DNA of 64,000 nt from NCBI RefSeq assembly GCF_007971225.1, contig NZ_CP042435.1, positions 4,591,501 to 4,655,500 of the forward strand, written 5' to 3'. Below are positions 51,709-61,097 of the stretch, one piece after another (positions within the stretch are counted from its first letter, which is position 1; each line of letters starts with the position of its first letter). A program made the position numbers and the translations under genes. The notes under the pieces were generated by a model. The model ran no database searches. It saw nothing but the letters and a program-made list of their open reading frames with translations, and was not told where the DNA came from. This stretch comes from Panacibacter ginsenosidivorans (GTDB lineage: Bacteria > Bacteroidota > Bacteroidia > Chitinophagales > Chitinophagaceae).

Positions 51709-53085
51709 CTAAAATAAATAACGATATACTTCATCAACTCTTGTAAGTGCAACTATTTCTATTTTAAATTGATTTTTATCAAAACCTTTCTTATTGAATT
51801 TAGATACAACGATCTTTTCAAAGCCCAGTTTTTCTGCTTCCGCAATGCGCTGTTCAATTCTATTCACGGCGCGTATCTCACCATTCAAGCCAACTTCACC
51901 TGCAAAACAAATATGCGCAGGCAATGGCACATCTTCATAAGAAGACAACAGCGCACAAATGACTGAAAGATCAATTGACGGATCTTCTACTTTTAAGCCC
52001 CCCGCAATATTTACAAATACATCTTTAACACCGAACTGAAAACCGCCACGTTTTTCAAGTACTGCGAGTAAGAGTTGCAGTCTCCTAAGATCAAAACCAG
52101 TAACAGTACGTTGCGGTGTGCCATATACACTCTGGGTTACTAATGCCTGCACTTCAATTAATAATGGACGCATACCTTCCATGCTTGCTGCAATTGCGCT
52201 GCCGCTTAGTTGTTCTTCTTTTTGATTGATAAGAATCTCAGATGGATTTAATACGGCACGCATACCATCACCTGTCATTTCATAAATACCAAGCTCCGCA
52301 GTGCTGCCAAAACGATTTTTTAGCGTACGTAATATGCGGTATGCATAATGACGATCACCTTCGAATTGCAAAACTGTATCAACCATGTGCTCTAATAATT
52401 TTGGTCCAGCAATAGTTCCGTCTTTTGTAATGTGCCCAATCAAAAAAACAGGTGTGTCTGTTTCTTTTGCAAAGCGCTGGAAAGCGGCAGCGCATTCACG
52501 TATTTGCGTGATACTTCCGGGGGATGATTCTGCAATATCAGATTGCAATGTTTGAATCGAATCAACAATTACAAAATCAGGTTTTAGTTTTTTGATCTCC
52601 TGGAAAATAATATGCGTTGAAGTTTCTGTTAGTAAGTAAAAATTTTCATTACTAATTTTGAGGCGGTCAGCACGCATTTTTATTTGCTGTTCACTTTCTT
52701 CACCGCTTATGTATAAGGTTACAATATTTTTTAACTCTAAAGCATCCTGCAACATTAATGTACTCTTACCAATTCCGGGCTCCCCTGCAACAAGTACAAT
52801 ACTACCTGGAACAATTCCCCCGCCAAGAACACGATTCAATTCGGGATCATTTGTTGTAATTCTCTTTTCTTCTTTGCTGGTAACATCAGTTAACGCAATT
52901 ACAGCTGTTGATCTTTTTTCTGTGTTGTATGTTTTCCAGTTATCTTGTGTTTTACTGTTGCCTTTATCAATCACCTCTTCGATAAATGTATTCCATTGAT
53001 TACATGAAGGACACTTGCCAAGCCATTTGGTGCTTTCATAACCACAGTTACCACAAAAGAATGCGGTCTTAATTTTACTCATCAT
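51709..53085 (-). CDS. radA: DNA repair protein RadA
   Basis: A 458-residue RadA (Sms), family length. It has an N-terminal zinc finger CGNCGYESTKWLGKCPSC, Walker A GEPGIGKST at 101-109, the RadA-specific KNRFG at 256-260, and a C-terminal Lon-protease-like domain (EVGLNGEIRAVNRIEQRIAE). It drives branch migration of recombination intermediates, including during natural transformation. Either of the first two Met codons can serve as the start. Confidence 0.97.
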   Translation of the reverse strand: MMSKIKTAFFCGNCGYESTKWLGKCPSCNQWNTFIEEVIDKGNSKTQDNWKTYNTEKRSTAVIALTDVTSKEEKRITTNDPELNRVLGGGIVPGSIVLVAGEPGIGKSTLMLQDALELKNIVTLYISGEESEQQIKMRADRLKISNENFYLLTETSTHIIFQEIKKLKPDFVIVDSIQTLQSDIAESSPGSITQIRECAAAFQRFAKETDTPVFLIGHITKDGTIAGPKLLEHMVDTVLQFEGDRHYAYRILRTLKNRFGSTAELGIYEMTGDGMRAVLNPSEILINQKEEQLSGSAIAASMEGMRPLLIEVQALVTQSVYGTPQRTVTGFDLRRLQLLLAVLEKRGGFQFGVKDVFVNIAGGLKVEDPSIDLSVICALLSSYEDVPLPAHICFAGEVGLNGEIRAVNRIEQRIAEAEKLGFEKIVVSKFNKKGFDKNQFKIEIVALTRVDEVYRYLF

Positions 53086-53146
53086 GTAAAGATAGTTGTG
53101 AAGAAATTATAAGTGAATTGCAAAAGTGCTGCTTAGCATTTTAAAA

Positions 53147-53204
53147 GTATAAGAGTGCGACGCAAGTAAAGTATCATTATAGTAGTATCGCCTGGGTAAT
53201 AAAT
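53147..53204 (+). repeat. Bracket repeat 20, subtype 1
   Basis: GTATAAGAGTGCGACGCAAG core. It is arranged tail-to-tail with copy 21, 2 bp away, so the pair forms one ~120-bp imperfect palindrome, unlike every other pair. Confidence 0.87.
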
Positions 53205-53206
53205 TC

Positions 53207-53267
53207 CTTATTTATGTAGTAAGCTTTTTATGTGCTAGTAAGCTTTTGTTGTGTCACTCACTTGTAC
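53207..53267 (-). repeat. Bracket repeat 21, subtype 2
   Basis: Subtype-2 partner of copy 20, with core TTGTGTCACTCACTTGTAC on the + strand. The middle carries two AAGCTT sites. Confidence 0.88.
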
Positions 53268-53696
53268 GTCCGGAACTTCATCGGCACTTTAAGGCATTGA
53301 TTTATATAAATCAAAAGGGTCGGCAAGAATGCAGACCCTTTACTTACTAACCCATTAAATTCTGCCACTAAATTACAATAATGGGTTACATTTCAAAATT
53401 ATTTTTTGCTCTTGTTGAAAACTTTCAGCATGCCTCCTGTCTAACTCTTAATACCCGGTCTGGTATGATAAAAATAGTTTATATATTTTTATTATATATT
53501 TATATTAATCTGATTTACAATTGAGATTTATTAGATTGTTTTTTTATATTTTATATTTAAAACTGCATATTTGAAAAAATGCGCTTCTTTTTTTTAAAAT
53601 ATGCAAAAACTATTTATTTTTTTGATTGTTAAGAAAAGTTTAATAGTTAATTTTATTTTATAACCTAATTACTGCTTAATCAAAACTAAATAACAC

Positions 53697-56600
53697 ATGA
53701 GAAAACTGCTGTTGAGCTGTTGGGGGCTCTTTTTTTTAGTTATTTCTTACGCCCAAACTACTACTGTTACAGGAAAAATTACAGATGAAAAAGATGGTAC
53801 GCCAATTATAGGTGCTACGATCAAATCGAAGGGAGGTAGAGCTGCAGCAATCTCGCAGTCAGACGGAGCCTTTTCTATCACCGTTGAACCTGGTATTAAG
53901 GTATTGGTCATTTCTTTTATTGGCTATTTGGATAAAGAGGTAACTATTGCCGGCCCCAATTTATCTATTACCTTAAGCCAATCTTCACAATCTCTAAGCG
54001 AAGTAGTGGTGGTTGGTTATGGTACCAGGTTGAAAAGGGATATTACCGGGTCTGTTGCTAAAGTTGGTGCAAAAGAGTTAAATAATACACCTGTTACCAG
54101 TTTTGAAAGTGCCATACAGGGCCGTGCGTCCGGTGTTTATGTTCAGCAACAAAATGGTAAACTAGGGCAAGGAATTAATATCAGAATAAGAGGTGCATCT
54201 TCTGTATCAGCTGGTAATGAACCATTGTACGTTGTTGATGGTGTTCCGGTTATTACAGCTGATCTTTCAAGCAACGGAGCCCAAACAAACCCGCTTTCTG
54301 ACCTTAATATAAATGATATTCAATCTATAGAAATTTTGAAAGATGCTTCAGCAGCTGCTATTTATGGGTCAAGGGCATCTAATGGTGTTGTGCTTATTAC
54401 AACTAAAAAAGGAGCTACTGGTACCTCCAAAATAGAACTGGGGTATTTTACCGGTTTTCAGAAGCCAACCGGTAAGAGGGAATTTTTAGATGCAAAACAG
54501 TTTGTCGATTATACACTTCGCGCCGCAGATGGCGCAGCGAATTATGAATATGGCCTTGGTTATTATGAAACTTTGGATGATGCCATTGCAGACTGGAGAA
54601 GTTATGCAGAAAGCCGATTAACAAGGTATTCAGCAGGCAATGAAGACTGGAGAGATGTAAAAGTGAACACAAATTGGCAGGATCAGGCATTCCAGGACGC
54701 ACCTATTTCTCAATATGATTTGAATTTTTCCGGTGGTAATGAAAAAACAAAGTTCTACGCATCAGGTCAATACCTTGATCAGGATGGGATCCTGGTAAGA
54801 AACTCATATAAACGTTACAATGGAAGACTTAATCTTGATCATAAAGTGAAAGACTGGCTATCTGTAGGTATGAATATGAGTTTTTCACGTTCTCAGAATA
54901 ACAGGGTTTCTAATGATGACCAGTTCTCTACTCCTTTACAGATCGTTGCCTTATCGCCAATAACTCCAATTATAGATCCACGGACAGGATTGCCAAGTGG
55001 TGCACTTGACTTGGAAACAGGGGCTCCAAATACTAATTACCCGGTTTATTATAATCCATTACTGAGCGTTGACGGTTCAACTTATAAAACTCTTGTAAAT
55101 AGAACTTTGGGTAATTTTTATGGAAATATAAATATAGTAAAAGGACTGACCTTTAGAACTGAATTTGGCATTGATCAGTTAAATCAAACAGAAGAAGCTT
55201 ATTATGGTACAGTTACAGCACGTAATACCGGTGTACCAAATGGCAGTGGCTTCTATTCGTCAAACCAGTTACTTAATATCAATACCAATAACTTTTTCCA
55301 GTACACAAAAACCTTCAAAGAGAAACATTCGCTTGATGTTGTAGCAGGTATGAGTTTTCAAAAGCAAACTGTAGCATCATCTCTCGCAGACGGCGAAGTT
55401 TTTCCAAGCGATGCCTACAAGAAATTAGCAAGTGCTGCTTCAAAAGTTGATGCAACTTCTGCTTCCAGTGAATTTAGCTTTCTTTCTTATTTTCTAAGGG
55501 CTAACTATAAATTTAATGACAAATATTTATTAGCGTTAAGTGGCAGGTATGATGGTTCATCGAGGTTCGGCGAAAATAATCGTTATGGCTTTTTTCCTGC
55601 GGCTTCTGTAGGATGGATTATTAGTGAAGAACATTTTCTTGAAAATGTAAATTGGCTAAGCTTTCTTAAACTTAAAGCAAGCTACGGTTTAACAGGAAAT
55701 GCGGAAATAGGAAATTTTGCCTCGAGAGGCTTGTATTCAGGTGATGGGGCCTATGGTGGTGCTGCTGGTCAAAGGCCAACACAAATTGCAAATCCTGACC
55801 TTAAATGGGAAACAACAAATGGTGTTGACTTTGGTATTGAAGGCGCCATCTTTAATAACAGAATCGGTTTTGAAGTTGACTACTATGAAAGAAATACAAA
55901 AGATCTTTTATTGGATGTAGAAATTCCTGGCACATCTGGCTTTGCCACTCAATTAAAGAACATTGGCAATCTTAAAAATAAAGGAGTTGAATTCTCCATT
56001 AACACAACCAATATAAGTTCAAAAAATTTCAAATGGACCAGCACATTAAATTTTGGTGCTAATAAAAATAAAATAACCAACCTGGGCGGACAGGTATTGG
56101 GAACAGATGTAAATAAGGCAAAAGAAGGTCAACCCTTGGGTGTATTTTTTACAAAAGAATTTGCTGGTGCAGACCCTAATAATGGGGATGCATTGTATTA
56201 TTTAAATACTGTAAAAGAAGATGGATCAATAGATCATTCTACAACAAATGATTATAATGCGGCGCAGGATGTTGTTGTTGGGAATCCAAATCCTGATTTT
56301 ATTTATGGATTTGGCAATACTGTTTCTTATAAAGGAATTGATTTGGATGTACTATTGCAGGGAGTGTATGGTAATCAAATTTATAATAATGGTGGGCAAT
56401 ACATGTCTGCCAGCGGAAGTAACGGCTTCGACAATCAAACAACAGACCAATTAGGTTATTGGGACAAACCAGGAGATATCTCTATGGTACCTGAGCCAAG
56501 AATGTTTTATGCAAACGGAACAAATCCTTCGAGCCGTTATATTAGCAATGGATCTTATTTAAGAGTTAAAGCAGTGACATTAGGTTACAATCTTCCTTCA

Positions 56601-56798
56601 AAACTTATGAATCATCTGAAGATTGAAAAAGCAAGGATCTATATCAGGGCGCAGAATTTATTTACTATTACTAACTACAAAGGCTGGGATCCTGAAGTAA
56701 ATGCTGACTGGTCAGTCTCCAACATTAACCAGGGACAGGATTTTTATTCTGCACCTCAATTAAAGACCATTGTATTTGGAATAAATATTTCATTGTAA
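53697..56798 (+). CDS. SusC/RagA-family TonB-dependent outer-membrane transporter
   Basis: A 1033-residue TonB-dependent receptor. Signal peptide MRKLLLSCWGLFFLVISYA, then a carboxypeptidase-D-regulatory-like domain (TGKITDEKDGTPIIGATIKS), TonB box region SEVVVVGYGT near residue 102, plug domain with IRGASSVSAGNEPLYVVDGV, and a 22-strand barrel to the C-terminus. With its SusD partner it imports oligosaccharides or peptides across the outer membrane. No glycosidase or regulator is adjacent, so the substrate cannot be inferred. Confidence 0.95.
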   Translation: MRKLLLSCWGLFFLVISYAQTTTVTGKITDEKDGTPIIGATIKSKGGRAAAISQSDGAFSITVEPGIKVLVISFIGYLDKEVTIAGPNLSITLSQSSQSLSEVVVVGYGTRLKRDITGSVAKVGAKELNNTPVTSFESAIQGRASGVYVQQQNGKLGQGINIRIRGASSVSAGNEPLYVVDGVPVITADLSSNGAQTNPLSDLNINDIQSIEILKDASAAAIYGSRASNGVVLITTKKGATGTSKIELGYFTGFQKPTGKREFLDAKQFVDYTLRAADGAANYEYGLGYYETLDDAIADWRSYAESRLTRYSAGNEDWRDVKVNTNWQDQAFQDAPISQYDLNFSGGNEKTKFYASGQYLDQDGILVRNSYKRYNGRLNLDHKVKDWLSVGMNMSFSRSQNNRVSNDDQFSTPLQIVALSPITPIIDPRTGLPSGALDLETGAPNTNYPVYYNPLLSVDGSTYKTLVNRTLGNFYGNINIVKGLTFRTEFGIDQLNQTEEAYYGTVTARNTGVPNGSGFYSSNQLLNINTNNFFQYTKTFKEKHSLDVVAGMSFQKQTVASSLADGEVFPSDAYKKLASAASKVDATSASSEFSFLSYFLRANYKFNDKYLLALSGRYDGSSRFGENNRYGFFPAASVGWIISEEHFLENVNWLSFLKLKASYGLTGNAEIGNFASRGLYSGDGAYGGAAGQRPTQIANPDLKWETTNGVDFGIEGAIFNNRIGFEVDYYERNTKDLLLDVEIPGTSGFATQLKNIGNLKNKGVEFSINTTNISSKNFKWTSTLNFGANKNKITNLGGQVLGTDVNKAKEGQPLGVFFTKEFAGADPNNGDALYYLNTVKEDGSIDHSTTNDYNAAQDVVVGNPNPDFIYGFGNTVSYKGIDLDVLLQGVYGNQIYNNGGQYMSASGSNGFDNQTTDQLGYWDKPGDISMVPEPRMFYANGTNPSSRYISNGSYLRVKAVTLGYNLPSKLMNHLKIEKARIYIRAQNLFTITNYKGWDPEVNADWSVSNINQGQDFYSAPQLKTIVFGINISL

Positions 56799-56827
56799 GA
56801 TTTATTGATCAAAAAAATTATTACAAG

Positions 56828-58192
56828 ATGCAAAAAAAATTAATCAATATACTTTCTGTTACCGCCCTTTTATTTTTCTTTAGCTGTAGTAAGCAATTAG
56901 ACACACAACCCACGCAAAGCATTGATGAAACAATTGCATTACAAACCAGCAAAGATGTTGAAGTGGCACTGGTTGGTGCGTATTCAGACTTGGGCGCTTC
57001 GGCATTTTATGGTGGTAACATTTTTGTGTGTGCAGATCTGCTTGGTGATTACAACGAGTTAAACTGGTCTGGTACCTACCAGGGTATGACACAAATAAAA
57101 AACAAAGACATCCCTGTAGACAACGGCTTTGTATCAGATTCTTGGCTTGCGGGTTACAGGGCAATTAATGATGTGAACAATGTATTAAGTGCTATTGATG
57201 TAGTTACTGATGATAAAAAAGATAAAGTGCAGGGTGAAGCAAAGTTTATTCGTGGTGCTGTTTATTTTGATCTGGTAAGGCTTTTTGCAAAAGCATGGAA
57301 CGATGGGGACCCCGGTAGCAATCCGGGTGTACCCATAGTCTTAACACCTACAAGAGATATTACAGCAGAGAGCCAGGTTGCAAGGAGTTCTGTTGCTGCC
57401 GTTTATCAACAAGCAATCAGCGATTTGCAGGATGCAGAATCATTACTACCTGAAGAAAATGGATTCTTTGCAACAAAAATTGCTGCTGCAGCAATGCTTG
57501 CAAGAGTATATCTTCAGCAAGGTGATTATACAAATGCAGCAGATGCAGCAAACAGGGCAATAACCATGGCTGAAGAAAATGGATATGCATTAGCGTCATC
57601 TTATTACGATGAATTTCCTTATGTTTCTCCTCCGGCACCTCAAAGTAATAGCAGCGAAGATATTTTTGCTATGCAGGTAACCACAAGTTCAGGGGCGAAC
57701 GATTTTCAAACATATTATTCTGCAGATGGCAGGGGAGATATTACGATAGAAGATGCGCATTTTGCATTATACGAACCGAATGATGACAGGCTAAGTATTT
57801 TTTATTCCATCAGTGGTTCTTCTTACGCAGGTAAATTTGAAAACGTGTATGGAAATGTGCGTATCATTCGCCTGGCAGAAATGTATTTAATCCGCGCAGA
57901 AGCAAATTTCAGGCTCGGTACTTCAGTTGGTGCAGCCCCTGTTGATGACATCAATACAATAAGAACACGTGTATTACTGGATCCCTTGGATGAAGAAAGT
58001 CTTACACTCGATGCAATATTACATGAGCGTAAACTTGAACTTGCTTTCGAAGGGTTTACATTGCACGATGCAAAACGTCTCGAACAAAATATAGGACCCT
58101 ATAGCTGGAATGATCCTAAACTGATTTATCCCATTCCTCAAAGGGAAATAAGGGTTAATGCCAACCTTACGCAGAATGAAGGATACGAATAA
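56828..58192 (+). CDS. SusD/RagB-family outer-membrane lipoprotein
   Basis: A 454-residue SusD homologue, 29 bp after susC. The lipobox FFFSC anchors it at the cell surface. The N-terminal SusD-like region (LDTQPTQSIDETIALQTSKD), TPR helices with AAAAMLARVYLQQGDYTNAA, and the C-terminal RIIRLAEMYLIRAEANFRLG and ERKLELAFEGFTLHDAKR blocks are diagnostic. It forms the lid on the SusC barrel and contributes ligand binding. At 454 residues it is slightly shorter than most. Confidence 0.94.
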   Translation: MQKKLINILSVTALLFFFSCSKQLDTQPTQSIDETIALQTSKDVEVALVGAYSDLGASAFYGGNIFVCADLLGDYNELNWSGTYQGMTQIKNKDIPVDNGFVSDSWLAGYRAINDVNNVLSAIDVVTDDKKDKVQGEAKFIRGAVYFDLVRLFAKAWNDGDPGSNPGVPIVLTPTRDITAESQVARSSVAAVYQQAISDLQDAESLLPEENGFFATKIAAAAMLARVYLQQGDYTNAADAANRAITMAEENGYALASSYYDEFPYVSPPAPQSNSSEDIFAMQVTTSSGANDFQTYYSADGRGDITIEDAHFALYEPNDDRLSIFYSISGSSYAGKFENVYGNVRIIRLAEMYLIRAEANFRLGTSVGAAPVDDINTIRTRVLLDPLDEESLTLDAILHERKLELAFEGFTLHDAKRLEQNIGPYSWNDPKLIYPIPQREIRVNANLTQNEGYE

Positions 58193-58205
58193 ATCATAAC
58201 ATTTA

Positions 58206-58243
58206 AAAAAAAGGCTCTGCATAAACCTGCAGAGCCTTTTTTT
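58206..58243 (+). terminator. Terminator of the susCD operon
   Basis: GGCTCTGCA-taaacc-TGCAGAGCC with flanking A and T runs. Confidence 0.95.
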
Positions 58244-58297
58244 GTGTGCCAAACATTCAAAAATTAATTAGGCTTCCGTTGCGTCGCACACTTCAAC
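58239..58297 (-). repeat. Bracket repeat 22, subtype 1
   Basis: The tail merges with the susCD terminator T tract. The outer end is CTTCAAC, as in copy 7. Confidence 0.8.
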
Positions 58298-58335
58298 TGT
58301 AGAGGTGTTAACGACAGTTCGACTCTGCAAAAATA

Positions 58336-58725
58336 CTAAGCGGTTATCTCTATCCTGTTGCCTTCCGGGTCTGCTACAACACTTTCATAATATCCATCTC
58401 CTGTAAACCTGGGTTCCCCCAAAATGGTTATGCCCTTTGCACGCATAGCTTCGGTTAAACGGTTAACTTCTTCTGCAGAACCAACTGATACAGCAAAATG
58501 TATAAGACCTTTATACTGTTTCAATAGATCATTTAAATTATTTGAAATGCCGGGCATTTCCATCAATTCAAGTCTTGGCCCTTTTTCAAAACTGAGAAAA
58601 TAAGAAGAGAAATTTTTTACGGGATTAAAATATTTTGTGTTAGCTGTAGCGTTGAACCAGGAGCAATAAAATGTCTTCATCTTCTCCAGGTCCGTGCACC
58701 AGATAGCAAGATGTTCAATGAACAT
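58336..58725 (-). CDS. VOC-family (glyoxalase-like) protein
   Basis: A 129-residue vicinal-oxygen-chelate fold protein with two beta-alpha-beta-beta-beta units. Candidate metal ligands are His5 (FIEHLAIWCTDL), Glu near 54 (PRLELMEM), His near 77 (GLIHFAVSVG) and Glu near 125 (DPEGNRIEIT). The last block is the glyoxalase I-type ending. The reaction is unknown; lactoylglutathione lyase is only one of many possibilities. It lies 4 bp downstream of the small membrane-protein gene. Confidence 0.85.
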   Translation of the reverse strand: MFIEHLAIWCTDLEKMKTFYCSWFNATANTKYFNPVKNFSSYFLSFEKGPRLELMEMPGISNNLNDLLKQYKGLIHFAVSVGSAEEVNRLTEAMRAKGITILGEPRFTGDGYYESVVADPEGNRIEITA

Positions 58726-58729
58726 AATT

Positions 58730-59086
58730 TTAGATAAGCATTTTTACAATTAGTATGGAAAATGTTAGTTCAATAAGCCAGATTGGCAATATTTTTTTTC
58801 CTGTAAAATACTTCCATATAGCAAAATCTGCATAAAAAATATTTACTTCTGTAAAAGGAAAAAGAAATAACAAAAGCCAGAAGCTTTTTATATTACCTGC
58901 ACCTGTTATCATCATATAAGGAAACAAAAGAAGCAGGAAACAAAATAATATTAAGAATGGGGAGAAGCGTTTTATTAGTGGTACCCTCTCTTTATCTCCC
59001 GGCACATTATCTTTAACTGCACTGAGTTTAAATTCATCATCAGTTCTTAGGAGCGTTTTCCTGAGTGTATTTTCTTTTCTGGGCAT
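58730..59086 (-). CDS. Hypothetical membrane protein (118 aa)
   Basis: A 118-residue protein with a basic cytoplasmic N-terminus (MPRKENTLRKTLLRTDDEFK) and three hydrophobic spans at about 43-62, 68-90 and 99-118. It is co-directional with, and nearly touches, the VOC gene. No family recognised. Confidence 0.65.
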   Translation of the reverse strand: MPRKENTLRKTLLRTDDEFKLSAVKDNVPGDKERVPLIKRFSPFLILFCFLLLLFPYMMITGAGNIKSFWLLLFLFPFTEVNIFYADFAIWKYFTGKKILPIWLIELTFSILIVKMLI

Positions 59087-59254
59087 GATTCAGTTTTTAC
59101 TTGATAGATCCGTCACAAGGTTACAATGAATTAAAATTTATAAAACATCCTTTATTATAGATTGTTTTCATTGATAGAAGTTTAACTCAGAATCAACTTA
59201 AATACCTCCATTATTCGTTTAGGTAAAGTTAAAACCCGTTGACGCCTTTTTTGT

Positions 59255-59268
59255 ATGACAGTTGTCAT
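59255..59268. promoter_or_regulatory. Candidate operator palindrome
   Basis: ATGACA-GT-TGTCAT is a perfect dyad 169 bp upstream of the minus-strand gene starting at 59086. The distance is long for a simple operator. Confidence 0.3.
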
Positions 59269-59322
59269 ATTACAACAGAATTTACAACACTATTGTATAA
59301 AATGTCAAAGATTTAACAAAGC

Positions 59323-59379
59323 GTACAGGAGTGCGACGCAACAAAGCCCAATAGCTGTACTAATCCTGGCTAAATAAAA
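59323..59379 (+). repeat. Bracket repeat 23, subtype 1
   Basis: GTACAGGAGTGCGACGCAAC core, with a tail that merges into the A run of the Spt-like gene's terminator. Confidence 0.86.
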
Positions 59380-59412
59380 AACCTTCTCACAATTTTTTGA
59401 GAAGGTTTTTTA
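59376..59412 (-). terminator. Terminator of the Spt-like gene
   Basis: On the minus strand AACCTTCTCA and TGAGAAGGTT pair around an A-rich loop, followed by TTTTTATTTAG. Confidence 0.92.
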
Positions 59413-59429
59413 TTATTTTAAATTCGCAT

Positions 59430-60731
59430 CTATTTATTTCTTGGCTTGTCTAACATATAATCGAAACGTTTGCCGGTTACCTCTGCCATGTCTGGTATTT
59501 CATCAACTTTGTATTTACCTGCATCAAGTTTTGCTTTTGTTTCGCTGAATGCAACCAATGTTTCCTGTATGTCCGAATCTGTATGCGCCGCTGTAGGTAT
59601 GAGACGATAAATAATGTGCCCCTTAGGTATTACGGGATACACAACGATTGAGCAGAAAATATGATAATTTTCGCGAAGATCTCTAACCATTGCAGTTGCT
59701 TCCTCAACGCCACCTTTCATATACACTGGCGTAACCGGAGAATCTGTTTTACCAATATCAAAACCTCTTTCTTTTAGACCTGCCTGTAATTTTTTTGCAT
59801 TGCTCCAGAGTTTTTCTTTTAACTCAGGCATGGTGCGCAACATATCTAATCTTTTAAGATTACCTAACACTATCGGCATTGGTAAACTCTTTGCAAATAT
59901 TTGTGAGCGTATGTTATAACGGATATAATCAATAATAACTCTTGGTCCCGCCATAAATGCACCAATTGATGCCATTGATTTTGCGAATGTAGAAAAATAC
60001 AAGTCTATCGCATCCTGGCAACCTTGTTCTTCACCTGCACCGGCACCTGTTTTACCAAGTGTACCAAAGCCATGCGCATCATCTACCAGTAAACGAAACC
60101 CATATTTGGCTTTCAATGCAGCTATTTCTTTTAACTTGCCCTGGTCACCGGCCATACCAAATACGCCTTCGGTTATTACAAGAATACCACCACTGCCTTG
60201 TTCTTCTATCAGCTTTGTAGCACGCTGCAGTTGTTTTTCACAATCATCAATATCATTGTGCTTATACACATAACGATGCCCGGGGTGCAAACGCAGACCA
60301 TCAATAATACACGCATGGCTTTCCGCGTCGTACACAATAACATCGTGTCTGCCGCAAATAGCATCTATGGCACTCATGATGCCCTGGTAGCCATAATTCA
60401 TGAGTATAACATCTTCTTTGCCCTCAAATTCGGCCAGTTCTCTTTCTAATTGTTCATGATAATTACTATTGCCACTCATCATGCGTGCACCCATTGGCAA
60501 TGCCAGCCCATATTCAGCAGCGGCATCTGCATCTATTTTACGTACTTCCGGATGATTGGCGAGACCGAGGTAGTTATTCAAACTCCATACGATCATTTCC
60601 TGACCGCGAAATTTCATGCGGCTGCCTATCGGGCCATCCAATTTGGGAAATGCATAATAGCCATGTGCCCTTTCGCGGTGTTCGCCTATGGGGCCATAAT
60701 TTTTCACGAGACGTTCGAAAATGTCTGCCAT
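59430..60731 (-). CDS. Serine-palmitoyltransferase-like alpha-oxoamine synthase
   Basis: A 433-residue PLP enzyme of the alpha-oxoamine synthase family. PLP-binding Lys251 is in STFAKSMASIGAF, Asp218 and His220 in VDDAHGFGTLG, and the N-terminal WSLNNYLGLANHPEV is typical. Members in this phylum make 3-ketosphinganine from serine and acyl-CoA (Spt) or the cysteate-derived base of sulfonolipids; KBL or BioF roles are less likely given the 30-residue N-terminal extension and C-terminal tail. It defines a membrane-lipid function. Confidence 0.87.
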   Translation of the reverse strand: MADIFERLVKNYGPIGEHRERAHGYYAFPKLDGPIGSRMKFRGQEMIVWSLNNYLGLANHPEVRKIDADAAAEYGLALPMGARMMSGNSNYHEQLERELAEFEGKEDVILMNYGYQGIMSAIDAICGRHDVIVYDAESHACIIDGLRLHPGHRYVYKHNDIDDCEKQLQRATKLIEEQGSGGILVITEGVFGMAGDQGKLKEIAALKAKYGFRLLVDDAHGFGTLGKTGAGAGEEQGCQDAIDLYFSTFAKSMASIGAFMAGPRVIIDYIRYNIRSQIFAKSLPMPIVLGNLKRLDMLRTMPELKEKLWSNAKKLQAGLKERGFDIGKTDSPVTPVYMKGGVEEATAMVRDLRENYHIFCSIVVYPVIPKGHIIYRLIPTAAHTDSDIQETLVAFSETKAKLDAGKYKVDEIPDMAEVTGKRFDYMLDKPRNK

Positions 60732-60750
60732 ATTAATTGATGTTTAGAAT

Positions 60751-60807
60751 GTTTTGAACTTAGCGTACGGTTCTTTACACGGCACCTGTTGTGTCACTCA
60801 CTTGTAC
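60751..60807 (-). repeat. Bracket repeat 24, subtype 2
   Basis: Upstream of the Spt-like gene. It pairs core-to-core with copy 25. Confidence 0.84.
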
Positions 60808-60967
60808 TGTTGGTCATATATTGGGCAAAGCGAATAACTTACAAGAGTTAGTAAAAAATCACTGCAAAAGTAAGGAAATGGAATCAATGCCTATATGATC
60901 AGAGTCGCATGCATAAATACCAAGTGCATAAATATTAGTAAAGAAATGTTGCTATTGCATTAACAGC

Positions 60968-61025
60968 ACACGCTGTGCGACGCAAGAAACGATGCCATGA
61001 AAAACCATTGCCGGGTTCATAAACA
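60968..61025 (+). repeat. Bracket repeat 25, subtype 1
   Basis: CTGTGCGACGCAAG core with a worn outer end. Tail GCCGGGTTCATAAA is intact. Confidence 0.85.
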
Positions 61026-61072
61026 ATTCTTTATGTCTTTGTTAACGGCAGAAAATAATTTACCCACATCCA

Positions 61073-61080
61073 TATCTTTG
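61073..61080 (+). promoter_or_regulatory. -7 box of the pafA-like gene
   Basis: TATCTTTG, 17 bp before the ATG. Confidence 0.55.
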
Positions 61081-61097
61081 CCCGAAATATATTTTTC

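Larger units (their letters stand above)
53086..53696. other. 611-bp region between divergent radA and susC
   Basis: No gene. It holds bracket repeats 20 and 21, an AAAGGGTC/GACCCTTT hairpin (53314-53341) without a U tract, and a very AT-rich 230 bp that must contain the susC promoter and leader. Several TTTG-containing boxes lie near 53610-53625, and I cannot single one out. No sigma/anti-sigma or hybrid sensor gene typical of polysaccharide loci is present. Confidence 0.6.
59087..59429. other. 343-bp region without genes
   Basis: Contains the promoter side of the 118-residue membrane-protein gene, a perfect 6+6-bp palindrome ATGACA-GT-TGTCAT (59255-59268), bracket repeat 23, and the Spt-like gene's terminator. 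The remainder is AT-rich and unremarkable. Confidence 0.6.
60732..61097. other. 366-bp region between divergent genes
   Basis: Holds bracket repeats 24 and 25 facing each other across about 160 bp of featureless AT-rich DNA, and the pafA promoter. No gene frame is supported. Confidence 0.6.
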
